Source: Mytilus edulis
Taxonomy: Eukaryota; Mollusca; Bivalvia; Mytilida; Mytilidae
Assembly: GCF_963676685.1 (NCBI RefSeq)
Contig: NC_092354.1
Coordinates: 32,706,193 to 32,770,192 of the forward strand
Direction: 5' to 3'
Length of the DNA: 64,000 bases
Shown here: positions 10,163 to 23,300 of the stretch, in pieces
How positions within the stretch are numbered: the stretch's first letter is position 1
Layout: the number at the start of each line of letters is the position of its first letter
Position numbers and translations under genes: made by a program
The notes under the pieces: generated by a model
Database searches by the model: none
What the model was told of the DNA's origin: nothing
The model's input: only the letters and a program-made list of their open reading frames with translations

Positions 10163-10801
10163 TATAACTCTAATGTTGGACATTTAAATGATCAGGGTCC
10201 AGCACCAAAGCAAATTGATCCAGGTAATGTGGAAGGAGAAACTATCTCTAGTGTTTTGCTTCCAGAACCATGTTTTGATATTAAACAAAAAATACAAGAT
10301 GCTGTTGATGAAATTGCTACAGAAGAAAATACTAACATTTCTATTAATAAAAAAGGTCAGGTATCAATTCCTTGGCCAACTCGTGGTAAGATTCCACTTT
10401 CTGAGTTTACTACAAGACATTTTTTCACACTAGCTTTTCCATGTTTATTTCCACATGCTTGTGCAGACTTCCATATGAATCGCCCATTAACATGTTCTTC
10501 GATGTCAGACTGGGCAAACCATTTAATTTGGTATAAGGATGGCCGCTTTGCAAAGCACAAATTTTTTAAATTCATTGTTCACAATATAATAAATAGAAAA
10601 CGTGTGCTAGATAATAGTACATTTATAGTTCAACAAAAACTTGGTGAAAATATGTTAACACTTTCAGATTTGAAGGCTAAATTACAAACTGGAGATAAAT
10701 CTGTAGCTGAAAAAAATTCTTTATTTCAGTGCAAACCTCAGAGGCACTTCACAATATTGGAATCAAAGATCAAAAGAATTAAGAGCCCTTATTCAGTATA
10801 A
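10163..10801 (+). CDS. Helitron polyprotein part 4: N-terminal part of Rep-helicase
   Basis: Same frame as the preceding stretch, resumed after the TAG. It reads SIPWPTRGKIPLSEFTT, FFTLAFPCLFPHACADF, then WYKDGRFAKHKFFKF and NRKRVLDNSTF. The FPxLFPxxxxD...DxRFxxHxxFxF series is the conserved start of Helitron Rep-helicases (helitron_like_N). The conserved track leaves this frame at the A7 run 10710-10716; from there the frame-0 reading ILYFSANLRGTSQYW continues it. Codons after about 10716 in the present frame are therefore out of frame. Confidence 0.8.
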   Translation, partial: YNSNVGHLNDQGPAPKQIDPGNVEGETISSVLLPEPCFDIKQKIQDAVDEIATEENTNISINKKGQVSIPWPTRGKIPLSEFTTRHFFTLAFPCLFPHACADFHMNRPLTCSSMSDWANHLIWYKDGRFAKHKFFKFIVHNIINRKRVLDNSTFIVQQKLGENMLTLSDLKAKLQTGDKSVAEKNSLFQCKPQRHFTILESKIKRIKSPYSV

Positions 10802-13800
10802 AATTAATGAAGGTCAGGGTCTACCATCTTTTTTTACCACTGGCAGTTGTGCAGAATTTTACTTTAAACCACTGAAACGAATCCTTTCCCTTTACATTAA
10901 AGAAACAACTGGCAACGAAATTGATTTAAATGACCACAACAAAATGTTCAAAGCTGTACAAGATAATACACACATTGTTGGAGATTATTTTGATAAAAGA
11001 ACTCAAAGCTATTTCAAAGAGATTATGGGACCTGTATTTGGGGTTAATAGTTATTGGTATAGGCAAGAATTTTCAAAGTCAAGAGGTATGATACATTGGC
11101 ATGGTTTGTGTTGGCGATTTGACAAAGAACCTCACAATCTTATGCACCAAGCTTACGTTGATGGAAAAACAGATGACGAATGTGCAAAACTTCTCTCTGA
11201 CTGGGCTAAACTAGAATACAAAATGACTGCAAACCATCCTGCAGGGCTAGATGAAAACAATAAGCCCAAAAAAAATCTGTGGCCTCCACCAGAAGGCACT
11301 GCCCCAGCCCCTCCTGATGAAAAATATCCACTAAATAAATTGCTTATGGATGTAAGTGAATCACAAGAAAGTATCTTGGAAGATCATTTACTTCTATGTA
11401 ACAGAATAAATCTGCATAGGTGCTCAGATTATTGTCTTCGTGCCCCTAGAAATAACCCCTCTAATCCAGTTAAACAGTGTCGTATGGAGTTTGGCACATC
11501 ATTAAACCCAGGTAAAACCGTTAGAGATAATCCAGCAATAGTAAAAGATAGAAATGGATCCTTACGTTTAGAGATGGAGAGGGACCACCCTAATCTGGTC
11601 CAACATTCTCAAATACACACACAGGCATGGCGAGCAAATGGTGATATATCTCTAATTCTTTCAAAGAGTGGGCCTGAAAATCCCTCTGTTAATGAAATTA
11701 TTGCAGTAGAAAAATATGTTAGTGGTTATGCATGTAAAGGCAATGAACCTACAGGGGCTGTGGCAGATTTATTTAATGATATGGTAAATAGTGCTGATGA
11801 AACAACCGGTTCTAATACCAAATCACTATGTACAAAATTATTAATGGGAACTGTTAAAAGAGATATTTCAGCTGTTGAAACCTCTTTTGAACTGTCTGCT
11901 TTACCTCTATATAGATCAAGCCATGCATTTCAAAATATAAGTTTAACTGGTGCACGAATACTAGAAAAAAATGGATCCACTGCTACAAAACTGACCCCAT
12001 TAGATAAGTATTTATCCCGTCCAGAAAATGATCACTGTTCGTGGTACAATTATATTTGCAAAAGTGGAAAAGTCCCTGTTATATCAGGTGGAAGTCTCAG
12101 AGCAACATGTCCCCTTACAGAAAATTATTGTAAAAATACCCTTATTCTTCATTGGCATGACTGGAGAAAATTTTCAGACATTAAAGATGATAATGTAAGT
12201 TGGAATGATTTATTCAGGCATTTTTTATTAACTGACTATTGTCCAAACTTTGTAAAGGCAGACGTTGAACGAGCAAATAATGCAGCACAAAATGGACTCG
12301 TGGATGATGAGTCGGACGATGATAATTCTGAATTTGAAAACATGTCTCAGCCAGAGTGGATCCAAGTTATTAAACCAAATGCAGAATTCACAGACAATTC
12401 AGAATTTAAGTTTGATGATGGGGGACCAGATTATAACTGGTCCGTCACAAACTATAATTATCCTGCAGACTTGGGAGTAAAATTTATAGAGAACTTGAAA
12501 ATTGAAGAAAGCATTTCTGTTGATGAACTGTCATTTAATACAGATATAAATATTTCATCTTTAAATGAAGACCAAATGTTTGCCTTTAATTTAGTTATGA
12601 AAGCATTATTTGATTTTCAAAATAACCCAGTTAATTTTACTCCATTAAGACTGATTGTAGGTGGCAGTGCAGGATGTGGCAAAACATATCTAATTAAGTG
12701 CTTGGTAAAAGCAGTGAAATGTTTTTTTAATACAAATAAGTGTGTACAAGTTCTCTGTCCTACTGGTAACAGTGCTAATTTAATAGATGGTGTAACCATG
12801 CATAGCTTTTTAAAAATTCCCACAACATATAAGTCAAAAGAAATGAAAGCTCCTGATGGCTCTACTGGTGAAATTTTACAAAAAAACTGTGAAGGTTTAA
12901 AAGTACTTATAGTGGATGAGCGTTCTTTAATTGGATGTACAACGTTAGGTTGGATGGAGTACATGTGTAGATGTGCTGTACAAAAAGGTTTAAATGCTTC
13001 TCAATCCTGGGGGGGGCTCCCTGTTGTAATTTTTCTTGGTGATGATGTGCAACTGCCCCCAGTTTTAGATACTCCTGTATATAAAGCAAATTCAAAAAGC
13101 CCAGCAGGTATGCATGGTGCACTTGTTTGGAAAGAATTTAACGAGGCAATATTATTAAAAACTGTAGTCCGCCAAGCAGAGGATCAATCTTATTTTAAAA
13201 ATGTCCTTGGTGCTTTAAGAGAGTACAAACTTACTCAAGACCATGCAACCTGGCTGCAAAAATTTCAATGGGGAGACCTCCTTAAGTCACATGGTCAATC
13301 GTTTATAGATGACATGGATGAAAATAGTCTTTTTGTTTTTCCTACCCATAACGAAGAATGGCTTCATAATAAAACAAAAATTTTAAAAGCAAATGAAAGA
13401 AATCCAATAGCAAAAGTAGATGCCATTTCTCATGGTTCACATGCAAAGGGTGTATCCAGTGAAAACGCTAAAGGCTTACTTCCGACCGTTTATTTATGCA
13501 TAGGTTGTAAAGTTATGTTGACAACAAACTTACATGTGAAATTTGGCCTGTTCAATGGTTCAACTGGGACGGTTGTCGAAATTATCTACCCTGAAGGCAA
13601 AACTCCAAAAGATTGTCAACCAGTTTGTGTGATGGTAAAATTTCAAAAATATACTGGACCACCTTTTGTAAACCATGATGTAAAAATTGTACCTATTACA
13701 CCTATTAAACGAAAAATTGATTGTTTTTGCTATTCATGTTCTATAACCCAAATACCACTCAGGCTGGGCTGGGGCACTACAATACATAGATGTCAAGGTA

Positions 13801-14141
13801 TGACTATTGGAGAAGGAGAATCAAGTAGATATATTGTTATTAATCCAGGCACACGAAAGTTTGAATCACTTACCCCTGGAGCTTTATTTGTAGCACTGTC
13901 GCGCGCTAAGACTGCAGGTGATGATAGAACACCACCAGACTTTGCATGGCACCCTGCAGTCTTAGTCAATCAAGACAGATTATGTCACATAGTTAATACT
14001 CCTACAACTAGAGCTAGAGACTTAGAAATTAAAAGAATTCAAAATTTATCCAATGCAACTTTTTCTAAATACTCATTTATAAGTAATAGCAAAATTTTAC
14101 ATAAATTCAGGGAAACAACTGATCTTCGACATGAAGAATAA
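10716..14141 (+). CDS. Helitron Rep (HUH Y2) nuclease and Pif1-like helicase, main part
   Basis: This is the largest open stretch in the window; the first ATG is 10944, giving 1,065 residues (numbering from there). Before that ATG the same frame already reads SANLRGTSQYW and LPSFFTTGSCAEF, conserved in Helitrons. HUH motif: GMIHWHGL with H51-W-H53. Two-tyrosine motif: KYVSGYACKG with Y258 and Y262. Helicase: Walker A GGSAGCGKT (573-581), Walker B VDE (D658-E659), GDDVQLPP (from 699), WGTTIHRCQGMTIGEG, and the arginine finger in VALSRAKT (R987). Rep nicks and joins single strands and the helicase unwinds for rolling-circle transposition. All catalytic residues are intact. The stop TAA (14139-14141) overlaps an AATAAA signal, and the 60-bp array begins about 30 bases on. 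Confidence 0.93.
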   Translation: MLYFSANLRGTSQYWNQRSKELRALIQYKINEGQGLPSFFTTGSCAEFYFKPLKRILSLYIKETTGNEIDLNDHNKMFKAVQDNTHIVGDYFDKRTQSYFKEIMGPVFGVNSYWYRQEFSKSRGMIHWHGLCWRFDKEPHNLMHQAYVDGKTDDECAKLLSDWAKLEYKMTANHPAGLDENNKPKKNLWPPPEGTAPAPPDEKYPLNKLLMDVSESQESILEDHLLLCNRINLHRCSDYCLRAPRNNPSNPVKQCRMEFGTSLNPGKTVRDNPAIVKDRNGSLRLEMERDHPNLVQHSQIHTQAWRANGDISLILSKSGPENPSVNEIIAVEKYVSGYACKGNEPTGAVADLFNDMVNSADETTGSNTKSLCTKLLMGTVKRDISAVETSFELSALPLYRSSHAFQNISLTGARILEKNGSTATKLTPLDKYLSRPENDHCSWYNYICKSGKVPVISGGSLRATCPLTENYCKNTLILHWHDWRKFSDIKDDNVSWNDLFRHFLLTDYCPNFVKADVERANNAAQNGLVDDESDDDNSEFENMSQPEWIQVIKPNAEFTDNSEFKFDDGGPDYNWSVTNYNYPADLGVKFIENLKIEESISVDELSFNTDINISSLNEDQMFAFNLVMKALFDFQNNPVNFTPLRLIVGGSAGCGKTYLIKCLVKAVKCFFNTNKCVQVLCPTGNSANLIDGVTMHSFLKIPTTYKSKEMKAPDGSTGEILQKNCEGLKVLIVDERSLIGCTTLGWMEYMCRCAVQKGLNASQSWGGLPVVIFLGDDVQLPPVLDTPVYKANSKSPAGMHGALVWKEFNEAILLKTVVRQAEDQSYFKNVLGALREYKLTQDHATWLQKFQWGDLLKSHGQSFIDDMDENSLFVFPTHNEEWLHNKTKILKANERNPIAKVDAISHGSHAKGVSSENAKGLLPTVYLCIGCKVMLTTNLHVKFGLFNGSTGTVVEIIYPEGKTPKDCQPVCVMVKFQKYTGPPFVNHDVKIVPITPIKRKIDCFCYSCSITQIPLRLGWGTTIHRCQGMTIGEGESSRYIVINPGTRKFESLTPGALFVALSRAKTAGDDRTPPDFAWHPAVLVNQDRLCHIVNTPTTRARDLEIKRIQNLSNATFSKYSFISNSKILHKFRETTDLRHEE

Positions 14142-14142
14142 A
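14137..14142 (+). promoter_or_regulatory. AATAAA overlapping the Rep-helicase stop codon
   Basis: The hexamer AATAAA spans the TAA stop. If used, the transcript would end in the first units of the satellite array. A T-rich patch follows at 14158-14172. Confidence 0.35.
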
Positions 14143-14172
14143 TGCATTATGAAACTTTTTTTGATTTTTTTT

Positions 14173-14340
14173 TGCTAATCTAACATTTGTGTAGTAAGGG
14201 ACATACCAGTCTCTAACCAATTACACTATTTTTCTTTACCCATCATGGTAGGGGACATACCAGTCTCTAACCAATAACACCAGTTTTGTTCATCCTATAT
14301 GCCAATGGTAGGGGACATACCAATACCAGTCTCTTATCAA
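14173..14340. repeat. left edge of the 60-bp array, diverged units
   Basis: Three irregular units precede the regular array. They keep the gggacataccagtctc core but vary elsewhere. The third has an extra caatac and carries the variants ctatatgcc and ctcttatcaa, which recur inside the array. Diverged units at an array edge are typical of satellites homogenised in the middle. Confidence 0.85.
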
Positions 14341-17300
14341 TAACACAATTTTTGCTCATCCCACATGCCAATGGTAGGGGACATACCAGTCTCTAACCAA
14401 TAACACCATTTTTGCTCATCCAACATGCCTGTGGTAGGGGACATACCAGTCTCTAACCAATAACAACTGTTTTGCTCATCCAACATGCCAATGGTAGGGG
14501 ACATACCAGTCTCTAACCAATAACACCACTTTTGCTCATCCAACATGCCAATGGTAGGGGACATACCAGTCTCTAACCAATAACACCATTTTTGCTCATC
14601 CAACATGCCAATGGTAGGGGACATACCAGTCTCTAACCAATAACAACTTTTTTGCTCATCCAACATGCCAATGGTAGGGGACATACCAGTCTCTAACCAA
14701 TAACAACTTTATTGCTCATCCAACATGCCAATGGTAGGGGACATACCAGTCTCTAACCAATAACACCACTTTTGCTCATCCAACATGCCTGTGGTAGGGG
14801 ACATACCAGTCTCTAACCAATAATACTATTTTTGCTTATCCAACATGCCTGTGGTAGGGGACATACCAGTCTCTAACCAATAATACTATTTTTGCTCATC
14901 CAACATGCCAATGGTAGGGGACATACCAGTCTCTAACCAATAACAACTTTTTTGCTCATCCAACATGCCAATGGTAGGGGACATACCAGTCTCTAACCAA
15001 TAACAACTATTTTGCTCATCCAACATGCCAATGGTAGGGGACATACCAGTCTCTAACCAATAACACCACTTTTGCTCATCCAACATGCCAATGGTAGGGG
15101 ACATACCAGTCTCTAACCAATAACACCATTTTTGCTCATCCAACATGCCTGTGGTAGGGGACATACCAGTCTCTAACCAATAACAACTGTTTTGCTCATC
15201 CAACATGCCAATGGTAGGGGACATACCAGTCTCTAACCAATAACACCACTTTTGCTCATCCAACATGCCAATGGTAGGGGACATACCAGTCTCTAACCAA
15301 TAACACCATTTTTGCTCATCCAACATGCCAATGGTAGGGGACATACCAGTCTCTAACCAATAACAACTTTTTTGCTCATCCAACATGCCAATGGTAGGGG
15401 ACATACCAGTCTCTAACCAATAACAACTTTATTGCTCATCCAACATGCCAATGGTAGGGGACATACCAGTCTCTAACCAATAACACCACTTTTGCTCATC
15501 CAACATGCCTGTGGTAGGGGACATACCAGTCTCTAACCAATAACAACTGTTTTGCTCATCCAACATGCCAATGGTAGGGGACATACCAGTCTCTAACCAA
15601 TAACACCACTTTTGCTCATCCAACATGCTTGTGGTAGGGGACATACCAGTCTCTAACAAATAACACCACTTTTGCTCATCCAACATGCCAATGGTAGGGG
15701 ACATACCAGTCTCTAACCAATAACACCATTTTTGCTCATCCAACATGCCTGTGGTAGGGGACATACCAGTCTCTAACCAATAACAACTGTTTTGCTCATC
15801 CAACATGCCAATGGTAGGGGACATACCAGTCTCTAACCAATAACACCACTTTTGCTCATCCAACATGCCAATGGTAGGGGACATACCAGTCTCTAACCAA
15901 TAACACCATTTTTGCTCATCCAACATGCCAATGGTAGGGGACATACCAGTCTCTAACCAATAACAACTTTTTTGCTCATCCAACATGCCAATGGTAGGGG
16001 ACATACCAGTCTCTAACCAATAACAACTTTATTGCTCATCCAACATGCCAATGGTAGGGAACATACCAGTCTCTAACCAATAACACCAATTTTGCTCATC
16101 CAACATGCCTGTGGTAGGGGACATACCAGTCTCTAACCAATAACACCACTTTTGCTCATCCAACATGCCAATGGTAGGGGACATACCAGTCTCTAACCAA
16201 TAACACCACTTTTGCTCATCCAACATGCTTGTGGTAGGGGACATACCAGTCTCTAACCAATAACACCACTTTTGCTCATCCAACATGCCAATGGTAGGGG
16301 ACATACCAGTCTCTAACCAATAACAACTTGTTTGCTCATCCAACATGCCAATGGTAGGGGACAAACCAGTCTCAAACCAATAACAACTTTTTTGCTCATC
16401 CAACATGCCAATGATAGGGGACATACTAGTCTCTAACCAATAACACCACTTTTGCTCATCCAACATGCCAATGGTAGGGGACATACCAGTCTCTAACCAA
16501 TAACACCATTTTTGCTCATCCAACATGCCAATGGTAGGGGACATACCAGTCTCTAACCAATAACAACTTTTTTGCTCATCCAACATGCCAATGGTAGGGG
16601 ACATACCAGTCTCTAACCAATAACAACTTTATTGCTCATCCAACATGCCAATGGTAGGGGACATACCAGTCTCTAACCAATAACACCACTTTTGCTCATC
16701 CAACATGCCTGTGGTAGGGGACATACCAGTCTCTAACCAATAACAACTGTTTTGCTCATCCAACATGCCAATGGTAGGGGACATACCAGTCTCTAACCAA
16801 TAACACCACTTTTGCTCATCCAACATGCTTGTGGTAGGGGACATACCAGTCTCTAACAAATAACACCACTTTTGCTCATCCAACATGCCAATGGTAGGGG
16901 ACATACCAGTCTCTAACCAATAACACCATTTTTGCTCATCCAACATGCCTGTGGTAGGGGACATACCAGTCTCTAACCAATAACAACTGTTTTGCTCATC
17001 CAACATGCCAATGGTAGGGGACATACCAGTCTCTAACCAATAACACCACTTTTGCTCATCCAACATGCCAATGGTAGGGGACATACCAGTCTCTAACCAA
17101 TAACACCATTTTTGCTCATCCAACATGCCAATGGTAGGGGACATACCAGTCTCTAACCAATAACAACTTTTTTGCTCATCCAACATGCCAATGGTAGGGG
17201 ACATACCAGTCTCTAACCAATAACAACTTTATTGCTCATCCAACATGCCAATGGTAGGGAACATACCAGTCTCTAACCAATAACACCAATTTTGCTCATC

Positions 17301-20300
17301 CAACATGCCTGTGGTAGGGGACATACCAGTCTCTAACCAATAACACCACTTTTGCTCATCCAACATGCCAATGGTAGGGGACATACCAGTCTCTAACCAA
17401 TAACACCACTTTTGCTCATCCAACATGCTTGTGGTAGGGGACATACCAGTCTCTAACCAATAACACCACTTTTGCTCATCCAACATGCCAATGGTAGGGG
17501 ACATACCAGTCTCTAACCAATAACAACTTTTTTGCTCATCCAACATGCCAATGGTAGGGGACAAACCAGTCTCAAACCAATAACAACTTTTTTGCTCATC
17601 CAACATGCCAATGATAGGGGACATACTAGTCTCTAACCAATAACACCACTTTTGCTCATCCAACATGCCAATGGTAGGGGACATACCAGTCTCTAACCAA
17701 TAACACCATTTTTGCTCATCCAACATGCCAATGGTAGGGGACATACCAGTCTCTAACCAATAACAACTTTTTTGCTCATCCAACATGCCAATGGTAGGGG
17801 ACATACCAGTCTCTAACCAATAACAACTTTATTGCTCATCCAACATGCCAATGGTAGGGGACATACCAGTCTCTAACCAATAACACCACTTTTGCTCATC
17901 CAACATGCCTGTGGTAGGGGACATACCAGTCTCTAACCAATAACAACTGTTTTGCTCATCCAACATGCCAATGGTAGGGGACATACCAGTCTCTAACCAA
18001 TAACACCACTTTTGCTCATCCAACATGCTTGTGGTAGGGGACATACCAGTCTCTAACAAATAACACCACTTTTGCTCATCCAACATGCCAATGGTAGGGG
18101 ACATGCCAGTCTCTAACCAATAACACCATTTTTGCTCATCCAACATGCCTGTGGTAGGGGACATACCAGTCTCTAACCAATAACAACTGTTTTGCTCATC
18201 CAACATGCCAATGGTAGGGGACATACCAGTCTCTAACCAATAACACCACTTTTGCTCATCCAACATGCCAATGGTAGGGGACATACCAGTCTCTAACCAA
18301 TAACACCATTTTTGCTCATCCAACATGCCAATGGTAGGGGACATACCAGTCTCTAACCAATAACAACTTTTTTGCTCATCCAACATGCCAATGGTAGGGG
18401 ACATACCAGTCTCTAACCAATAACAACTTTATTGCTCATCCAACATGCCAATGGTAGGGAACATACCAGTCTCTAACCAATAACACCAATTTTGCTCATC
18501 CAACATGCCTGTGGTAGGGGACATACCAGTCTCTAACCAATAACACCACTTTTGCTCATCCAACATGCCAATGGTAGGGGACATACCAGTCTCTAACCAA
18601 TAACACCATTTTTGCTCATCCAACATGCCTGTGGCAGGGAACATACCAGTCTCTAACCAATAACACCATTTTTGCTCATCCAACATGCCAATGGTAGGGG
18701 ACATACCAGTCTCTAACCAATAACAACTTTTTTGCTCATCCAACATGCCAATGGTAGGGGACATACCAGTCTCTAACCAATAACACCACTTTTGCTCATC
18801 CAACATGCCTGTGGTAGGGGACATACCAGTCTCTAACCAATAATACTATTTTTGCTTATCCAACATGCCTGTGGTAGGGGACATACCAGTCTCTAACCAA
18901 TAACACCATTTTTGCTCATCCAACATGCCAATGGTAGGGGACATACCAGTCTCTAACCAATAACAACTTTTTTGCTCATCCAACATGCCAATGGTAGGGG
19001 ACATACCAGTCTCTAACCAATAACACCACTTTTGCTCATCCAACATGCCAATGGTAGGGGACATACCAGTCTCTAACCAATAACACCACTTTTGCTCATC
19101 CAACATGCCTGTGGTAGGGGACATACCAGTCTCTAACCAATAATACTATTTTTGCTTATCCAACATGCCTGTGGTAGGGGACATACCAGTCTCTAACCAA
19201 TAATACTATTTTTGCTCATCCAACATGCCAATGGTAGGGGACATACCAGTCTCTAACCAATAACAACTTTTTTGCTCATCCAACATGCCAATGGTAGGGG
19301 ACATACCAGTCTCTAACCAATAACAACTATTTTGCTCATCCAACATGCCAATGGTAGGGGACATACCAGTCTCTAACCAATAACACCACTTTTGCTCATC
19401 CAACATGCCTGTGGTAGGGGACATACCAGTCTCTAACCAATAATACTATTTTTGCTCATCCAACATGCCAATGGTAGGGGACATACCAGTCTCAAATCAA
19501 TAACACCACTTTTGCTCATCCAACATGCCTGTGGTAGGGGACATACCAGTCTCTAACCAATAATACTATTTTTGCTTATCCAACATGCCTGTGGTAGGGG
19601 ACATACCAGTCTCTAACCAATAATACTATTTTTGCTCATCCAACATGCCAATGGTAGGGGACATACCAGTCTCTAACCAATAACACCATTTTTGCTCATA
19701 CTATATGCCAATGACAGGGGACATACCAGTCTCTTATCAATAACACAATTTTTGCTCATCCAACATGCCAATGGTAGGGGACATACCAGTCTCTAACCAA
19801 TAACACCATTTTTGCTCATCCAACATGCCTGTGGCAGGGAACATACCAGTCTCTAACCAATAACACCATTTTTGCTCATCCAACATGCCAATGGTAGGGG
19901 ACATACCAGTCTCTAACCAATAACAACTTTTTTGCTCATCCAACATGCCAATGGTAGGGGACATACCAGTCTCTAACCAATAACACCACTTTTGCTCATC
20001 CAACATGCCTGTGGTAGGGGACATACCAGTCTCTAACCAATAATACTATTTTTGCTTATCCAACATGCCTGTGGTAGGGGACATACCAGTCTCTAACCAA
20101 TAATACTATTTTTGCTTATCCAACATGCCTGTGGTAGGGGACATACCAGTCTCTAACCAATAATACTATTTTTCCTCATCCAACATGCCAATGGTAGGGG
20201 ACATACCAGTCTCTAACCAATAACAACTTTTTTGCTCATCCAACATGCCAATGGTAGGGGACATACCAGTCTCTAACCAATAACAACTGTTTTGCTCATC

Positions 20301-23300
20301 CAACATGCCAATGGTAGGGGACATACCAGTCTCTAACCAATAACACCACTTTTGCTCATCCAACATGCCAATGGTAGGGGACATACCAGTCTCTAACCAA
20401 TAACACCATTTTTGCTCATCCAACATGCCTGTGGTAGGGGACATACCAGTCTCTAACCAATAACAACTGTTTTGCTCATCCAACATGCCAATGGTAGGGG
20501 ACAAACCAGTCTCAAACCAATAACAACTTTTTTGCTCATCCAACATGCCAATGATAGGGGACATACTAGTCTCTAACCAATAACACCACTTTTGCTCATC
20601 CAACATGCCAATGGTAGGGGACATACCAGTCTCTAACCAATAACAACTTTTTTGCTCATCCAACATGCCAATGGTAGGGGACATACCAGTCTCTAACCAA
20701 TAACACCATTTTTGCTCATCCAACATGCCAATGGTAGGGGACATACCAGTCTCTAACCAATAACAACTTTTTTGCTCATCCAACATGCCAATGGTAGGGG
20801 ACATACCAGTCTCTAACCAATAACAACTTTATTGCTCATCCAACATGCCAATGGTAGGGGACATACCAGTCTCTAACCAATAACACCACTTTTGCTCATC
20901 CAACATGCCAATGGTAGGGGACATACCAGTCTCTAACCAATAACAACTTTTTTGCTCATCCAACATGCCAATGGTAGGGGACAAACCAGTCTCAAACCAA
21001 TAACAACTTTTTTGCTCACCCAACATGCCAATGATAGGGGACATACTAGTCTCTAACCAATAACACCACTTTTGCTCATCCAACATGCCAATGGTAGGGG
21101 ACATACCAGTCTCTAACCAATAACAACTTTTTTGCTCATCCAACATGCCAATGGTAGGGGACATACCAGTCTCTAACCAATAACACCATTTTTGCTCATC
21201 CAACATGCCAATGGTAGGGGACATACCAGTCTCTAACCAATAACAACTTTTTTGCTCATCCAACATGCCAATGGTAGGGGACATACCAGTCTCTAACCAA
21301 TAACAACTTTATTGCTCATCCAACATGCCAATGGTAGGGGACATACCAGTCTCTAACCAATAACACCACTTTTGCTCATCCAACATGCCAATGGTAGGGG
21401 ACATACCAGTCTCTAACCAATAACAACTTTTTTGCTCATCCAACATGCCAATGGTAGGGGACATACCAGTCTCTAACCAATAACACCATTTTTGCTCATC
21501 CAACATGCTTGTGGTAGGGGACATACCAGTCTCTAACCAATAACACCATTTTTGCTCATCCAACATGCTTGTGGTAGGGGACATACCAGTCTCTAACCAA
21601 TAACACCACTTTTGCTCATCCAACATGCCAATGGTAGGGGACATACCAGTCTCTAACCAATAACAACTTTTTTGCTCATCCAACATGCCAATGGTAGGGG
21701 ACAAACCAGTCTCAAACCAATAACAACTTTTTTGCTCATCCAACATGCCAATGGTAGGGGACAAACCAGTCTCAAACCAATAACAACTTTTTTGCTCATC
21801 CAACATGCCAATGATAGGGGACATACTAGTCTCTAACCAATAACACCACTTTTGCTCATCCAACATGCCAATGGTAGGGGACATACCAGTCTCTAACCAA
21901 TAACAACTTTTTTGCTCATCCAACATGCCAATGGTAGGGGACATACCAGTCTCTAACCAATAACACCATTTTTGCTCATCCAACATGCCAATGGTAGGGG
22001 ACATACCAGTCTCTAACCAATAACAACTTTTTTGCTCATCCAACATGCCAATGGTAGGGGACATACCAGTCTCTAACCAATAACAACTTTATTGCTCATC
22101 CAACATGCCAATGGTAGGGGACATACCAGTCTCTAACCAATAACACCACTTTTGCTCATCCAACATGCCAATGGTAGGGGACATACCAGTCTCTAACCAA
22201 TAACAACTTTTTTGCTCATCCAACATGCCAATGGTAGGGGACAAACCAGTCTCAAACCAATAACAACTTTTTTGCTCATCCAACATGCCAATGATAGGGG
22301 ACATACTAGTCTCTAACCAATAACACCACTTTTGCTCATCCAACATGCCAATGGTAGGGGACATACCAGTCTCTAACCAATAACAACTTTTTTGCTCATC
22401 CAACATGCCAATGGTAGGGGACATACCAGTCTCTAACCAATAACACCATTTTTGCTCATCCAACATGCCAATGGTAGGGGACATACCAGTCTCTAACCAA
22501 TAACAACTTTTTTGCTCATCCAACATGCCAATGGTAGGGGACATACCAGTCTCTAACCAATAACAACTTTATTGCTCATCCAACATGCCAATGGTAGGGG
22601 ACATACCAGTCTCTAACCAATAACACCACTTTTGCTCATCCAACATGCCAATGGTAGGGGACATACCAGTCTCTAACCAATAACAACTTTTTTGCTCATC
22701 CAACATGCCAATGGTAGGGGACAAACCAGTCTCAAACCAATAACAACTTTTTTGCTCACCCAACATGCCAATGATAGGGGACATACTAGTCTGTAACCAA
22801 TAACACCACTTTTGCTCATCCAACATGCCAATGGTAGGGGACATACCAGTCTCTAACCAATAACAACTTTTTTGCTCATCCAACATGCCAATGGTAGGGG
22901 ACATACCAGTCTCTAACCAATAACACCATTTTTGCTCATCCAACATGCCAATGGTAGGGGACATACCAGTCTCTAACCAATAACAACTTTTTTGCTCATC
23001 CAACATGCCAATGGTAGGGGACATACCAGTCTCTAACCAATAACAACTTTATTGCTCATCCAACATGCCAATGGTAGGGGACATACCAGTCTCTAACCAA
23101 TAACACCACTTTTGCTCATCCAACATGCCAATGGTAGGGGACATACCAGTCTCTAACCAATAACAACTTTTTTGCTCATCCAACATGCCAATGGTAGGGG
23201 ACATACCAGTCTCTAACCAATAACACCATTTTTGCTCATCCAACATGCTTGTGGTAGGGGACATACCAGTCTCTAACCAATAACACCATTTTTGCTCATC

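Larger units (their letters stand above)
7926..14141 (+). mobile_element. Helitron (rolling-circle transposon) coding region, OTU-Rep-helicase
   Basis: Four successive open stretches on one strand carry, in order: an OTU cysteine protease, a duplicated basic motif plus zinc ribbon, a DUF6570-like region, an HUH Rep nuclease with two tyrosines, and a Pif1-like helicase. This is the standard order of animal Helitron proteins. Taken together they would be one polyprotein of about 2,070 codons. The reading frame moves by one base in the same direction at three A-runs (8992-9000, 9703-9711, 10710-10716), and there is one in-frame TAG (10160-10162). No AP-endonuclease domain is seen. The 5' TC and 3' hairpin-CTRR termini were not located, so only the coding span is given. 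The 60-bp array starts directly after it and may be part of the same element. Confidence 0.9.

Noticed and set aside
12265..13122. ORFs in other frames within the Rep-helicase
   Set aside because: Shadows of the intact helicase frame.
14142..14172. Helitron 3' terminus (hairpin plus CTRR) right after the stop
   Set aside because: Only a T-rich patch and a ctaa string are present, with no hairpin of convincing strength; the terminus may lie beyond the array.
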